A DNA stretch of 64,000 bases from JACNKV01 sp964422145 (GTDB lineage Bacteria > Fidelibacterota > Marinisomatia > Marinisomatales > JACNKV01): NCBI GenBank assembly GCA_964422145.1, contig CAYQZV010000001.1, positions 186,001 through 250,000 of the forward strand, read 5' to 3'. The notes below the pieces were generated by a model that was given only the letters and a program-made list of their open reading frames with translations, was not told where the DNA came from and did not search any database. Positions 36,667-46,066 of this stretch are shown piece by piece. Position numbers and translations under genes: made by a program. Numbering within the stretch: position 1 is the stretch's first letter; each line of letters opens with the position of its first letter.

Positions 36667-37713
36667 GTGAGCACAACACCAATGGTTTCAATTATTATTC
36701 CGCACTGGAATGGAATTGAAATACTTTCTGAATGTATTGAATCGTTAAAATTATCGACCTACCCAAATATTGAGATTGTGGTTGTTGATAATTTATCAAC
36801 GGACGGCAGCCAAAACTGGATCAAAAACAACCATCCTGACATTATCTTAATTGAGAATGACAAAAATTACGGGTATGCGGGTGGATGCAATCGCGGTGTG
36901 AATGCCTGCCTGGGAGAATATATTATTTTTTTAAACAATGATACTGTCCAAACACCCGGTTGGATTGAGTATCTTGTTAACATCATGGCAGCAGAACCAC
37001 AGATTGCAGCGGCACAACCCACGATAAGAAATTATTATCAAAAAAAACGTTTTGATTATGCGGGCGGTGCAGGCGGTGCAATGGATATTTTTGGATTTCC
37101 GTTTGCAAAAGGACGGATATTTTCCACACAGGAAAATGATACAGCACAATACGCAGCTCCGGATGATATATTTTGGGCATCCGGGACAGCAATGATAGTA
37201 CGAAAAGATCGGTTTATTGAGGCGGGCGGGTTTGATGAAACCTTTTTCGCACATATGGAAGAAATTGATCTGTGTTGGCGATTCCACCTGATGGGATTTA
37301 ACATTCGATCAGCCCCAAAATCAATTGTATATCATAAAAATGCCGCTACCCTGCCGCAGTATACAGTTCAAAAATATTATTTAAATCATCGAAATTCATT
37401 ATTAATGATTCTCTCGAATTATACCCTTCTGCTGACCCTTTATTTGCTTCCAATTCGCCTTGCGCTTGAAGGCGTTGCGTTTATCTATGCTGCCATGATG
37501 TTAGATTGGAGACACGCCGTAGCGATTATTAAAGCCGTCGCATGGGTTGCATTTCATCCATTGGTGATATTTAGAAAAAGACGAAAAACAAAAAAGGTGA
37601 GAAAAGTAAAAGACAGAAATATTTTAGAAAAATTATATTGCGGAAGTATCGTCTTAGACTATTATTTGTTAAGGAAAAAGACTTATCGGGAAATTGTATC
37701 TAAACCCGCCTGA
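36667..37713 (+). CDS. Family 2 glycosyltransferase (rhamnosyltransferase-like)
   Basis: 348 residues. The GT-A domain begins VSIIIPHWNGIEILSECIES and has VVVDNLSTDGS. FLNNDT is the DxD-like metal site near residue 98. GGFDETFFAHMEEIDLCWRF is the conserved acceptor/catalytic block near residue 185. A C-terminal hydrophobic region suggests membrane association. It starts at GTG 36667 or ATG 36682. The last 31 bp overlap the convergent DUF4835 gene. Sugar and acceptor are unknown. Confidence 0.88.
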   Translation: MSTTPMVSIIIPHWNGIEILSECIESLKLSTYPNIEIVVVDNLSTDGSQNWIKNNHPDIILIENDKNYGYAGGCNRGVNACLGEYIIFLNNDTVQTPGWIEYLVNIMAAEPQIAAAQPTIRNYYQKKRFDYAGGAGGAMDIFGFPFAKGRIFSTQENDTAQYAAPDDIFWASGTAMIVRKDRFIEAGGFDETFFAHMEEIDLCWRFHLMGFNIRSAPKSIVYHKNAATLPQYTVQKYYLNHRNSLLMILSNYTLLLTLYLLPIRLALEGVAFIYAAMMLDWRHAVAIIKAVAWVAFHPLVIFRKRRKTKKVRKVKDRNILEKLYCGSIVLDYYLLRKKTYREIVSKPA

Positions 37714-38573
37714 TAAATATCTTCATTGTCCGAATCGAAATAAATCAAATCCAGCAGCATATCTTCCTGCCGAAGGACAGATAAAACCCGTGTTAATGTT
37801 TCAGCATGCGTTTTTAGAAAATAGAGAGTATTTTGTTCCCTGGGGGTGACTTGGTTTACTTCTTCAAGTCCGGCGAGCATCAACTTAAATTCTTTTAGGG
37901 CTTCCTCAATATTTCCATTATTAAAAAGATCGAGAGCATAGTAAAGAGAAAAACGCGCTTTTCTCAACCCAAAGTTTGAACTGAGATCATTCACGAGCGT
38001 TACCCGGTCACTCCAGCCTCGTTGATAATCTGAAGAACTGCCCCGAAGCGCAATGTTTCTACAGACTTCATACACCCGAGTTCCGCCGTTGGGTTCATAG
38101 GTATCCATTTCTCCGGCAAGGATTAGATTTCCGTAATAAGCAAGAAAACTCGGGAGTGGCTCAAAAATCACCGGATCAAAATGAATTGCGCTACCTGGAT
38201 TGTAGAAAAACTGAACTCCGTTGGCAAAATATCTCTGATCACCTCCGTTTGAAAAAAGCGCTTGAGCTAAAAATGTTTTAACAGATCCTTTGGTTGATGT
38301 TCCTTCAAAAATGATTTGAACATGAAGCGGAATCATCAAATCTTTATATTCGTCATCCCAAATGATATTTTGATAGAAATACCCAATTTCCTCTTTTAGC
38401 GAAAACACTTCCTGCCGTTCATTTCCCCTCAGAAGGCGATCGTCAATCGTCACATGAATCTCTCCAAATTGGGCGACAGCGGGCTGAAAGAGGAAAAGAA
38501 TAATAAAACAAAACCGTAAAATGCTTTTTCTAAACAAAGAGAAGGCGCGAGGAGATATATCTTTTGAAGCCAC
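37683..38573 (-). CDS. PorD-like DUF4835 exported protein
   Basis: A 296-residue protein with a signal sequence (hydrophobic residues about 19-34, ending AVAQ). It follows the DUF4835 plan known from Bacteroidetes PorD: an N-terminal VTIDDRLLRGNERQEVFSL, then PLHVQIIFEGTS, then PSFLAYYGNLILAGEMDTYE with PNGGTRVYEVCRNIA and GWSDR. The C-terminus LLDLIYFDSDNEDIYQAGL resembles the FDAKSDE end of the family. PorD is linked to the type IX secretion system, and two T9SS-tailed proteins lie in this window. The start is a GTG 8 bp after the asparaginase-like stop. The assignment rests on pattern recognition and is moderately sure. Confidence 0.68.
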   Translation of the reverse strand: MASKDISPRAFSLFRKSILRFCFIILFLFQPAVAQFGEIHVTIDDRLLRGNERQEVFSLKEEIGYFYQNIIWDDEYKDLMIPLHVQIIFEGTSTKGSVKTFLAQALFSNGGDQRYFANGVQFFYNPGSAIHFDPVIFEPLPSFLAYYGNLILAGEMDTYEPNGGTRVYEVCRNIALRGSSSDYQRGWSDRVTLVNDLSSNFGLRKARFSLYYALDLFNNGNIEEALKEFKLMLAGLEEVNQVTPREQNTLYFLKTHAETLTRVLSVLRQEDMLLDLIYFDSDNEDIYQAGLDTISR

Positions 38574-38581
38574 GGTGTAAT

Positions 38582-39073
38582 TTATGAATCTATTTGTTCA
38601 AATATCCCGGTTTTTTTATTTTTTTCAACATTATCATGCTCAAAACATCTTCCATTCATGACGACATAGACTCCGCCTGGAAGGGTTTGGGCAAACGCCA
38701 ATGCACTTCCAAGATTAAATAAACCATCCGAACTCCCGAATTTATAGGGGATCATTGCTCCGGTAAGCACAATAGTTTTATCTATGTTTGCTTCAGCAAT
38801 CACTCTGGCTGTAACGGTCATCGTATCCGTACCGTGGGTGATTACAAGATGTTTTTCTTTCGCATTGCGGCAATTTTCTACAATGATCTGCCGTTCTTGC
38901 TCAGTCATTTCGAGGCTGTCTTCCATCATCAGCGTCAGAATAGAAACGTTCACCCGGTTTCTCCCCAGACTCAGCATTTCCCTGACATGAGATTCTTTAA
39001 AGAACAGCGCTCCGCTTATTTCATCATACTCTTTATCAAAGGTTCCGCCGGTAACTAATATTTTGACTTTCAT
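38582..39073 (-). CDS. Short asparaginase-domain protein
   Basis: 163 residues corresponding only to the N-terminal half of L-asparaginases. Both catalytic threonine motifs are present: TGGTFDK (residues about 8-14) and HGTDTM (about 80-85), with the conserved lysine-region TGAMIPYKFGSSDG. The usual C-terminal domain is absent, yet the ends look natural, so this is a compact family member rather than a broken gene. Its ATG overlaps the TGA of the upstream ArsC-like gene. Amidase activity is plausible but unproven. Confidence 0.8.
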   Translation of the reverse strand: MKVKILVTGGTFDKEYDEISGALFFKESHVREMLSLGRNRVNVSILTLMMEDSLEMTEQERQIIVENCRNAKEKHLVITHGTDTMTVTARVIAEANIDKTIVLTGAMIPYKFGSSDGLFNLGSALAFAQTLPGGVYVVMNGRCFEHDNVEKNKKTGIFEQIDS

Positions 39074-39414
39074 AACACAGTATCAATATTGCCTGTAGGT
39101 CGTCCAACGACAGCTTTATCCCCATTGATGACAATCGGGCGCTCGATCAGCTTCGGATAAGAAGCCATTGCTGAGATTAATGCAGAATCGTCATCCAACT
39201 TTTCTTTTAGAGACAGCGTTTTAAAATCTTGTTCTTTCAGTCGGATAAAATCTTTGGGCTTGAGATTCAGTTTTTCTGAGAGAGTAAAAAGTTCTTCTTC
39301 GGATAAGGGGTTTTTAAGATACTCAACCAACTCAAATTCGAGGTTTTTATCTTTTAAGTATTGCAATCCTTCACGGCTTTTACTGCAGCGCGGATTATGA
39401 AGTATTTGTATCAT
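39070..39414 (-). CDS. ArsC-family reductase (arsenate reductase-like)
   Basis: A 114-residue thioredoxin-fold protein. It starts MIQILHNPRCSKSREGLQYL, with the catalytic Cys in the C-S-K-S-R context typical of glutaredoxin-dependent ArsC. ERPIVINGDKAVVGRP is the conserved C-terminal block. It could reduce arsenate, or be a Spx/YffB-like relative. No other arsenic gene lies nearby. It overlaps the asparaginase-like gene by 4 bp. Confidence 0.87.
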   Translation of the reverse strand: MIQILHNPRCSKSREGLQYLKDKNLEFELVEYLKNPLSEEELFTLSEKLNLKPKDFIRLKEQDFKTLSLKEKLDDDSALISAMASYPKLIERPIVINGDKAVVGRPTGNIDTVL

Positions 39415-39483
39415 GATTACAGACCTGTCTCTATAGAAGTTTTAGATGATAATTTCATATCAAATTTAAAACCGCAAAGAGAT

Positions 39484-40098
39484 TTAATCCTTGCTGAAAC
39501 TTAATGTTCTCGTTATTTCTGTTGATGCTGGGAGACAAAGACTTTCAATCGGTTCAGTCGAACTGTTGACAATAATTGACGTAATCAACAGCGTGTCAAG
39601 GGGCTCGTAAGAGGTGTAAGAGATATCGACCGTTTGCTGGTCTTCATTAAATGAAAAACCTCCTTGAATATCCAATTGGTCGTAATCCAAATTGAGTTGA
39701 AACTCACCTGTCTCTACATCAGCGCTCCAACTCCCGTCTGAAGCAACTGAACTAAAAACGACAATCGGGTTGCAATTGGTTCCAATATTTACAGGAAGGG
39801 TGCCCGCCAATGAAGCGGCATAGTCCTCTTCTAACACAACTTGGCCGCCAATACCATCATTAGTATCATACATAATAGATCCACTGAACACTAACTGTCC
39901 GGAGTTGATAGGAAGTATTGTTCCGCCTAGCGCCACAGAAACCGTATCGATATTTGAATAGGCGGTTGTTTCCGTTAAGAGCTGTGTTAACGACCAAGTT
40001 CCGACAAGAGGATGTAAATCTTCTTCAGATGGGGGAATCTGACATCCTATGTAAAAACATAAAACAACAAAGAAAACAGGGAAGAGTTTGGTTTTCAT
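39484..40098 (-). CDS. Lipocalin-like lipoprotein
   Basis: 204 residues. The signal peptide ends in a lipobox (FYIGC, Cys19). The mature part starts HPLVGTWSLTQ, the usual opening of lipocalin-like or META-type beta-barrel domains, and continues as alternating beta strands with two C-terminal Cys-flanked segments. No enzymatic motif. Probably an outer-membrane or periplasm-facing lipoprotein of unknown ligand. Confidence 0.65.
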   Translation of the reverse strand: MKTKLFPVFFVVLCFYIGCQIPPSEEDLHPLVGTWSLTQLLTETTAYSNIDTVSVALGGTILPINSGQLVFSGSIMYDTNDGIGGQVVLEEDYAASLAGTLPVNIGTNCNPIVVFSSVASDGSWSADVETGEFQLNLDYDQLDIQGGFSFNEDQQTVDISYTSYEPLDTLLITSIIVNSSTEPIESLCLPASTEITRTLSFSKD

Positions 40099-40131
40099 AA
40101 GGTAAGTCCTTTCTTGAAGTTAAATTTAGTA

Positions 40132-40611
40132 TTAACGGTTATCAAATTGAATCGAACTCCAGTAAGAGAAAGTTGTTATCTCCTTCTTTTTAATAATAAC
40201 TGGATGAAGTAAAACATTTCCTATTGCATCAAGCTCAAAGAAAGAAAGCGGAAGCGAATCCGGATTCGCTAAAAATGAGTCAAGTTTTGTAATGAAAAAC
40301 GATGGCTCAACGGTTATCCCGACGCTTGCCAAATAATAAGCACCCCTGTCAAGTTGAATGAAATAATTAAGCAATGTGTCTCCACGCACAACCGGATTAC
40401 CATAAGACACAAGATAATCCGCAGGGTGTTCAGGGTCGGAAGTTATATCGCTGTCAAGCGCAAGAACGGTTATTCCGTAAATAGAATCGGGCCAACCACC
40501 TTCGATATGTAAAGAGCCTTCAACTCCGGAGACAGATGTTAAACCATTATCATAACAGCCGACAAACAACAAGAACAGAGCCCCGAGAACGATATGTGTT
40601 TTATTGCTCAT
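40132..40611 (-). CDS. Small lipoprotein of unknown function
   Basis: About 159 residues from the ATG at 40611 (MSNKTHIVLGALFLLFVGC), ending the signal in a lipobox Cys. The longer open frame to 40644 adds non-signal residues and is not preferred. The remainder is beta-rich (GSLHIEGGWPDSIYGITVLAL, then YYLASVGITVEPSFFI) and resembles a carboxypeptidase-regulatory or Ig-like fold. No family was recognised. It precedes the lipocalin-like lipoprotein by 33 bp on the same strand. Confidence 0.65.
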   Translation of the reverse strand: MSNKTHIVLGALFLLFVGCYDNGLTSVSGVEGSLHIEGGWPDSIYGITVLALDSDITSDPEHPADYLVSYGNPVVRGDTLLNYFIQLDRGAYYLASVGITVEPSFFITKLDSFLANPDSLPLSFFELDAIGNVLLHPVIIKKKEITTFSYWSSIQFDNR

Positions 40612-40668
40612 TCTGGAAGAATGTAACAGATACCGGCAAAACACATCAAGTAAAATAATAAGTTAAAA

Positions 40669-40696
40669 GAAAAGGGCTGCAGAAACAGCCCTTTTC
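40669..40696 (-). terminator. Rho-independent terminator after the FadL-like gene
   Basis: GAAAAGGGCTG / CAGCCCTTTTC with a 6-base loop. On the minus strand it is followed by TTTTAACTT and lies 28 bp after the FadL-like stop codon. Confidence 0.87.
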
Positions 40697-40723
40697 ATCA
40701 TTTTATTTTCTTTTACGAAGAAA

Positions 40724-42397
40724 TTAGAATGCGTAGCAGAGTCCAACAGCAAAGTCTAGCGCTGTTTTCATGTATGTTTCATCAGCTGTTATTGTAAGTT
40801 CGTCGGTCAGCACAACATCTTTTGTTTCCGTACCTTCTTCATAAAATGTGTTGGAAATGCCAAAAGACAGTCCCATTTTTGAGTTCAGTTTGTATTTTCC
40901 GCCAAACCCAACTGTGTTGGATACAAGGCTATTGCTCATATCAGAATTATAGCCCTTCAGAACATTTCCATCTGCAAATAACCAACCGCCACTTAAGGTT
41001 AAAGCCTCTGAAAGCGCAAATTCGGCACCCAGACCATACTCAAAACCATTTTCAGTATAGGCTTCTTTACCGCCCCAGTCTACATCTTCGTTGAAGTAGA
41101 GATTGTAACTTCCTTCGAGCCTTAGAGACGGAAGCACTTTGAAGGATAGCCCAGTTGCCAGCACGGCAGGCATATCGGAATATGTTTTACCTCCGTTTGG
41201 AAAAAGACCTGAGCCGTCAACTTCTGTATCGTTAACCAGCGTCATTTCAGCTTTTCCTTCGTAGCGGAGAGAAAGAGCTAAACGGTCATTTGGAGTATAA
41301 TAGAGTCCGAGAACAGGAGCAAAAGCAGATCCGTTTTGAGTGGCATCAACTTCTATATCAGCTGTTTTGGCGGCGAAACCGGCATTTGTGGCTGCATCAT
41401 TTGCGTATTGTTCAGACAAGGCAGCGTATGTTGTAGCAACAGCAAAGAAAGCTGGCTGAGTATTATTTGGTGTATTGATAGAACCGTCAAACGGAATTCC
41501 CAACTGTTCGGCACCACCCGCAAGAGTAGCATATGTCGCTTCATCGATAATTCCATACGTTAAAAGATCGTCAAAAGTTAAATTCCCAGCATTCTCATCG
41601 TCTACAAGCGGCTGGAGACTCTCTCCTGCTCCCTGAGCTGCTTCTGCTGCATATCCTAATTGCTCAGCACCAATGGATAAAACATTAGACAGGTTTGTGA
41701 AAAACCCGGTCGCGGATGCCAATGTTGTTCCATCGTAGTTTGCTAAAGACGCATCAATGTCGCTCGCATCTGGGTTGATTTGAATGTCTTTTAAATGTCC
41801 AATGTAAGTGTTTTTTGCCTGCACATAACGTCCGCCGACAGACACGGACAACAGATCACTTACTTTGTATGACACATTTGCTTGGACACCCAGATAAACA
41901 GATGAACCCTCAAATGCCATGTCTAAGCCATAAGCAGTTGTTGGGATCTCGCTAGCAGTGAGAAGTGTAGGAATTATTGCAACATCATATTCAAAAGAAG
42001 GTAAACCTTCTTCAAAGTTAGCGCTACCACCGCCACCGATTGGCATAAGCCCAAGAGAAAACGCAAAGTCTCCGCGTTTATCTACATAATAAACATTGGG
42101 GAAAACAGGAGCAAAGGTTGATCCAAGGTACTTTTTTTCCTCACCGAAAAGTGAAAAAGAAGACTTTACTTCACGATCTTGCATAATGGTTTGATTGCTG
42201 AAGTAAAAATATTTACCATCGTCCAGGCTGGTTAAACCAGCGGGATTGAAGTAAACAGCATCAAGTCCGGTAGAGGCATTGCGATTCATGGTGCGGATAA
42301 AATCAGCACTGTGATTTGTGTTGTGTACTAAGTTGCCCCCCAAGACTAGACCGGTGGTCAAAATAAACAGGAGAACAACAGAAACAGTTTTTTTCAT
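40724..42397 (-). CDS. OmpP1/FadL-type outer membrane transport protein with a large insertion
   Basis: 557 residues. A signal peptide (residues about 1-20) is followed by NASTGLDAVYFNPAGLTSLDDG, the FadL family N-terminal hatch signature, then beta-barrel strands ending in a terminal aromatic (CYAF). FadL proteins import hydrophobic compounds. Residues about 213-345 form an Ala-rich, probably helical insertion (LASATGFFTNLSNVLSIGAE, AEAAQGAGESLQ) that ordinary FadL proteins of about 430 residues lack. It is divergent from the TonB-dependent receptor. Confidence 0.82.
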   Translation of the reverse strand: MKKTVSVVLLFILTTGLVLGGNLVHNTNHSADFIRTMNRNASTGLDAVYFNPAGLTSLDDGKYFYFSNQTIMQDREVKSSFSLFGEEKKYLGSTFAPVFPNVYYVDKRGDFAFSLGLMPIGGGGSANFEEGLPSFEYDVAIIPTLLTASEIPTTAYGLDMAFEGSSVYLGVQANVSYKVSDLLSVSVGGRYVQAKNTYIGHLKDIQINPDASDIDASLANYDGTTLASATGFFTNLSNVLSIGAEQLGYAAEAAQGAGESLQPLVDDENAGNLTFDDLLTYGIIDEATYATLAGGAEQLGIPFDGSINTPNNTQPAFFAVATTYAALSEQYANDAATNAGFAAKTADIEVDATQNGSAFAPVLGLYYTPNDRLALSLRYEGKAEMTLVNDTEVDGSGLFPNGGKTYSDMPAVLATGLSFKVLPSLRLEGSYNLYFNEDVDWGGKEAYTENGFEYGLGAEFALSEALTLSGGWLFADGNVLKGYNSDMSNSLVSNTVGFGGKYKLNSKMGLSFGISNTFYEEGTETKDVVLTDELTITADETYMKTALDFAVGLCYAF

Positions 42398-42710
42398 TTA
42401 TGATTCCTCATTTTTTTGTTTTGTGGACACCCTGTTGTCTTTCAAATGAAACGATGAAACCTTATCACCTGCTTCAGTTGTTAGGACATCCAAGCTGCAG
42501 AATCTACCGTCGATTATTTTTATAAGTCAAATGAAAAAAACAACGCATTATTTCAGAGTTTTTTGTCGATTTTTCGGAATAAAATTAATAATTGTACTCT
42601 GAAAACTTTCGTGATAAATTCTGCGACATTATATCGAACCCCGCTTGGGTTTCAATATGATACGATCTTTTCGTAAAAGAAAATTCACAGAATAACCAAG
42701 GAGAACATAG
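42398..42710. promoter_or_regulatory. 313-bp divergent region between the FadL-like and TonB-receptor genes
   Basis: No gene seen. It should hold promoters in both directions. A short inverted repeat AACCC-N6-GGGTT lies near 42638-42653, and AAGGAG precedes the receptor ATG. No recognised riboswitch or RNA. Confidence 0.4.
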
Positions 42711-45700
42711 ATGAGAAAACGAAATCTGTCGGTCTTTACCGTCTTGATGTTGTTTGGATACCTGTTTGCACAGGGCGTCACAACATCCGGGCTTAGTGGA
42801 CTGGTTTCAAACCAAGAAAACAAGCCTTTGGTTGGTGCAAACGTTGTGGTGACCCACGAACCCAGCGGCACCCAATATGGAACCATGGTGCGTGACGGCG
42901 GTGTCTACACGATTTTGAATATGCGTGTTGGCGGACCGTACACAGTTGTTGTTTCATATATTGGGTATAAAACACAAGTAGAGGAAAACGTATTTTTGAG
43001 TCTCGGCTCTGCGACGAATGCAAACTTCCAGCTCGTTCAGGAAACGATCGAAATGGAGGGTGTTGACGTTACAGCAGTTCAAGATGACCTCATGAATGCA
43101 AATCGCACGGGTGCAGCTACGTTTGTCGGTGGAGATCTCTTAGCTCAAATGCCAACCATTAAACGAAGCACGCGAGACTTAACTCGTCTCGACCCTCGAA
43201 GTGATGGGAACTTTAGTTTTGGCGGACGGAACTGGCTGTATAATAATATTTCACTGGATGGTTCATACTTTAACAATCCATTTGGATTAGATGATCCTGC
43301 TCCGGGCGGACAAGCCAATGCCGAACCTGTGCCGTTTGATGCGGTAGAACAGGTTCAGGTTTCTGTTGCTCCCTTTGACGTTCGTGAAGGTGGATTCACA
43401 GGTGCCGGTATTAACACTGTGACTAAAAGCGGAACAAACACATTCGGCGGATCTGTCTACAATTTCAGCCATAGCGAAGCACTTCAAGGTAACTCCGTTG
43501 CCGGCTCAGATGTGGTCGCAGACCCATCACTGAACTACAATCAGTCTGGGTTTACTTTAAGCGGACCGTTTATTTATGACAAAGCATTCTTTTTTGTAAA
43601 CTATGAAAGAGAGCGCAGAACAGACCCGGGTTCAAACTTTGTTGCTGATGAAGACGGTAATATTGAATTTGGAGAATCTCGAGTCAGTGCTGATGTAATG
43701 GATGCAATTCGTGACCGTATGATGGATGTCTATGGATATGATACCGGTGATTATCAAGGCTACAACCATGAAACAAACAATGACAAATTACTGGTCAAGC
43801 TGGACTTCAACTTGAGCGCAAATCACAATGCTGTATTTAGATACAATATGTTGGATGCTTCAAGAGACCTTGGTCCGCACGGATTTGTACTAAGTTACAA
43901 CGGGACAGGTCGCGGACCGAACAGCTCAAGCCTTCCGTTTGAAAACTCAGGGTATACGATTAATAACAAACTACATTCCTTTGCAGGAGAATTAAACAGC
44001 ACATTCGGAGGGAATATCTCAAACCGGTTCTTCTTCAGTTACAATATGTTCCGTGATTGGAGAACCCCAAAAAGCGTTGACTTCCCGACAGTTGAAATTG
44101 GTGAAAATGGTTTGACATACACAACGATCGGTCACGAACCGTTCTCGATCCATAATATTTTAGATCAGGACGTTCTGCAGATCACGAATAACACATCATA
44201 CTTTATGGGAAAACATACACTGACAGCCGGGGTGAACTATGAACAGTTTAAGTTCTTTAACTCCTTCAATATTTTCCGCCATGGATTATTTATGCTGCCA
44301 GGAGATTTAGACTTGCTATACCCCGGAGCTGGATATTTGGATTTCTTAGGTGCCACAACATATTCATCTTTAGATAATTTCTTTATCCGTACGGACAACT
44401 CACCCGAAAACACTGATTTTGTTGATTTTAACAGCATGGTTGGTTCGGGACCATTTAAAGGCGAACTTATTGATGTTGCTCAGCTTGCCTTTTATGCGCA
44501 GGACGAGTTTATGGTCAATGAAAAGCTGAATGTTACAGCCGGGCTTCGTGTAGACATTCCGATCTATAATACAGAACCGGTTGCAAACCCATTTTCAACT
44601 GACTCGCTAAGCTTATTAGATGAAAATGACAACCCCGAAATTGTAGACCAAGCAAAGCTCCCGGATGCAAAACCACTATATTCACCACGAGTTGGTTTTA
44701 ACTATGATGTGAAGGGTGACCGCTCCATGCAGCTTCGCGGTGGAACCGGTATCTTTACCGGCAGACTTCCGTTTGTATGGATTGGTAACGTGATTTCGAA
44801 CCCAGGAAATAATCCGAATATTCCTGGAGACGGAAGCAACCCAGATCACGAAACAGACAGCGGCGAAGGCAGAGAACAAGGCGAAGACGTTGCTTCTGTA
44901 TTACAGCAATCCTTTGACTTAAATGCAATGGTAGACGATTTTGAATGGCCGCAAGTTTGGACAACCAACTTAGCCTTAGACCTTGAATTGCCAAGCCAAA
45001 TGCTGGGTACGTTTGAAATGGTTTATGGAAAAGATTTGAATGCCATTTATATGCGGAATGCTGATCTAGTAGTTCCAGTCGATTCTCTTGCAGATGGCCG
45101 TCCTTACTTTGGTGGGGTTGGTGCAAACGAGCTGAACTCATTCTACCCGGGATCGGGTGAAGGAGCATACGTCATTGACAATACGGACGAAGGCTATAAT
45201 CTGACATTAACCGGACAACTAAGAAAAGTTCACAATTGGGGATTAGTATCAAGCATAGCTTATACCTACACACAATCCATGAATAATCTTAAGTCTACTG
45301 AAATTGCTTCAGTGCTATTCCAAAGTCAGCCGGTTCAGGGCGACCCGAACAAGCCGACTCTTGCACCGTCTGAATTTGGTATTCGTCATCGCTTTATCGG
45401 AACAGCTAATTACACACACGACTGGTCTGCAACACAAAGCACAAACGTTGGGCTCTTCTATGAATTAGCTGAAGGAAATCAGTATGTTTACTCCGGCGGA
45501 AACCGTTACTCACACACCTATGCAGGCGATGTGAATGGCGATGGATTCTCAAACGATCTGATCTACATTCCTGAAAATGCAGACGATATCGTTTTAGCCG
45601 ATACAACACAATGGGATGCGCTAAATGCATTCATTGAACAGGATCCTTACTTAAGCGAAAACCGCGGCAAGATTGCCGAACGGCATGGACTGGTTAACCC

Positions 45701-45983
45701 ATGGTTCAGCAACATAGATTTGAAAGTCCTTCATGACTATAGCACAGCCTATGGAAAATTCCAGTTCAGTATGGACATTTTGAATCTTGCTAACTTGTTG
45801 AATGACGAGTGGGGCGTACGTAAAGTTGCTAATCCAATGGCGCTTGCTCCGCTTGGTTTAACAGGCTGGGATGAAAACGGTGAGCCGATTCTTTCATTCA
45901 ACGATGTCGAAGAAACCTTTATCGATGATCCGGGTCTCTTCTCACGCTGGCGTATGCAGTTTGGAATCCGTTACATCTTCTAA
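42711..45983 (+). CDS. TonB-dependent receptor, Oar-like
   Basis: 1090 residues. The signal peptide (about 1-21) is followed by a carboxypeptidase-regulatory-like domain (SGLSGLVSNQENKPLVGANV to about 110), then the plug (TFVGGDLLAQMPTIKRSTRD to about 235) with VAPFDVREGGFTGAGINTVT. A long beta-barrel ends in RWRMQFGIRYIF, the C-terminal aromatic insertion signal. This domain order is typical of Oar/OmpA-type receptors in the FCB group and myxobacteria. The substrate is unknown; no clear TonB box was found. AAGGAG lies 9 bp before the ATG. Confidence 0.9.
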   Translation: MRKRNLSVFTVLMLFGYLFAQGVTTSGLSGLVSNQENKPLVGANVVVTHEPSGTQYGTMVRDGGVYTILNMRVGGPYTVVVSYIGYKTQVEENVFLSLGSATNANFQLVQETIEMEGVDVTAVQDDLMNANRTGAATFVGGDLLAQMPTIKRSTRDLTRLDPRSDGNFSFGGRNWLYNNISLDGSYFNNPFGLDDPAPGGQANAEPVPFDAVEQVQVSVAPFDVREGGFTGAGINTVTKSGTNTFGGSVYNFSHSEALQGNSVAGSDVVADPSLNYNQSGFTLSGPFIYDKAFFFVNYERERRTDPGSNFVADEDGNIEFGESRVSADVMDAIRDRMMDVYGYDTGDYQGYNHETNNDKLLVKLDFNLSANHNAVFRYNMLDASRDLGPHGFVLSYNGTGRGPNSSSLPFENSGYTINNKLHSFAGELNSTFGGNISNRFFFSYNMFRDWRTPKSVDFPTVEIGENGLTYTTIGHEPFSIHNILDQDVLQITNNTSYFMGKHTLTAGVNYEQFKFFNSFNIFRHGLFMLPGDLDLLYPGAGYLDFLGATTYSSLDNFFIRTDNSPENTDFVDFNSMVGSGPFKGELIDVAQLAFYAQDEFMVNEKLNVTAGLRVDIPIYNTEPVANPFSTDSLSLLDENDNPEIVDQAKLPDAKPLYSPRVGFNYDVKGDRSMQLRGGTGIFTGRLPFVWIGNVISNPGNNPNIPGDGSNPDHETDSGEGREQGEDVASVLQQSFDLNAMVDDFEWPQVWTTNLALDLELPSQMLGTFEMVYGKDLNAIYMRNADLVVPVDSLADGRPYFGGVGANELNSFYPGSGEGAYVIDNTDEGYNLTLTGQLRKVHNWGLVSSIAYTYTQSMNNLKSTEIASVLFQSQPVQGDPNKPTLAPSEFGIRHRFIGTANYTHDWSATQSTNVGLFYELAEGNQYVYSGGNRYSHTYAGDVNGDGFSNDLIYIPENADDIVLADTTQWDALNAFIEQDPYLSENRGKIAERHGLVNPWFSNIDLKVLHDYSTAYGKFQFSMDILNLANLLNDEWGVRKVANPMALAPLGLTGWDENGEPILSFNDVEETFIDDPGLFSRWRMQFGIRYIF

Positions 45984-46012
45984 GATGTGATTTGATTTTC
46001 AAATAAAATGAA

Positions 46013-46046
46013 AATAGAAAAGCCGGCGATTGCCGGCTTTTCTATT
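46013..46046. terminator. Bidirectional terminator
   Basis: A 15-bp perfect stem, AATAGAAAAGCCGGC / GCCGGCTTTTCTATT, with loop GATT, between the convergent receptor and nucleoside-transporter genes. It has A- and T-runs suited to both directions. Confidence 0.92.
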
Positions 46047-46066
46047 ATGGAAAATGAAGAAACTTT

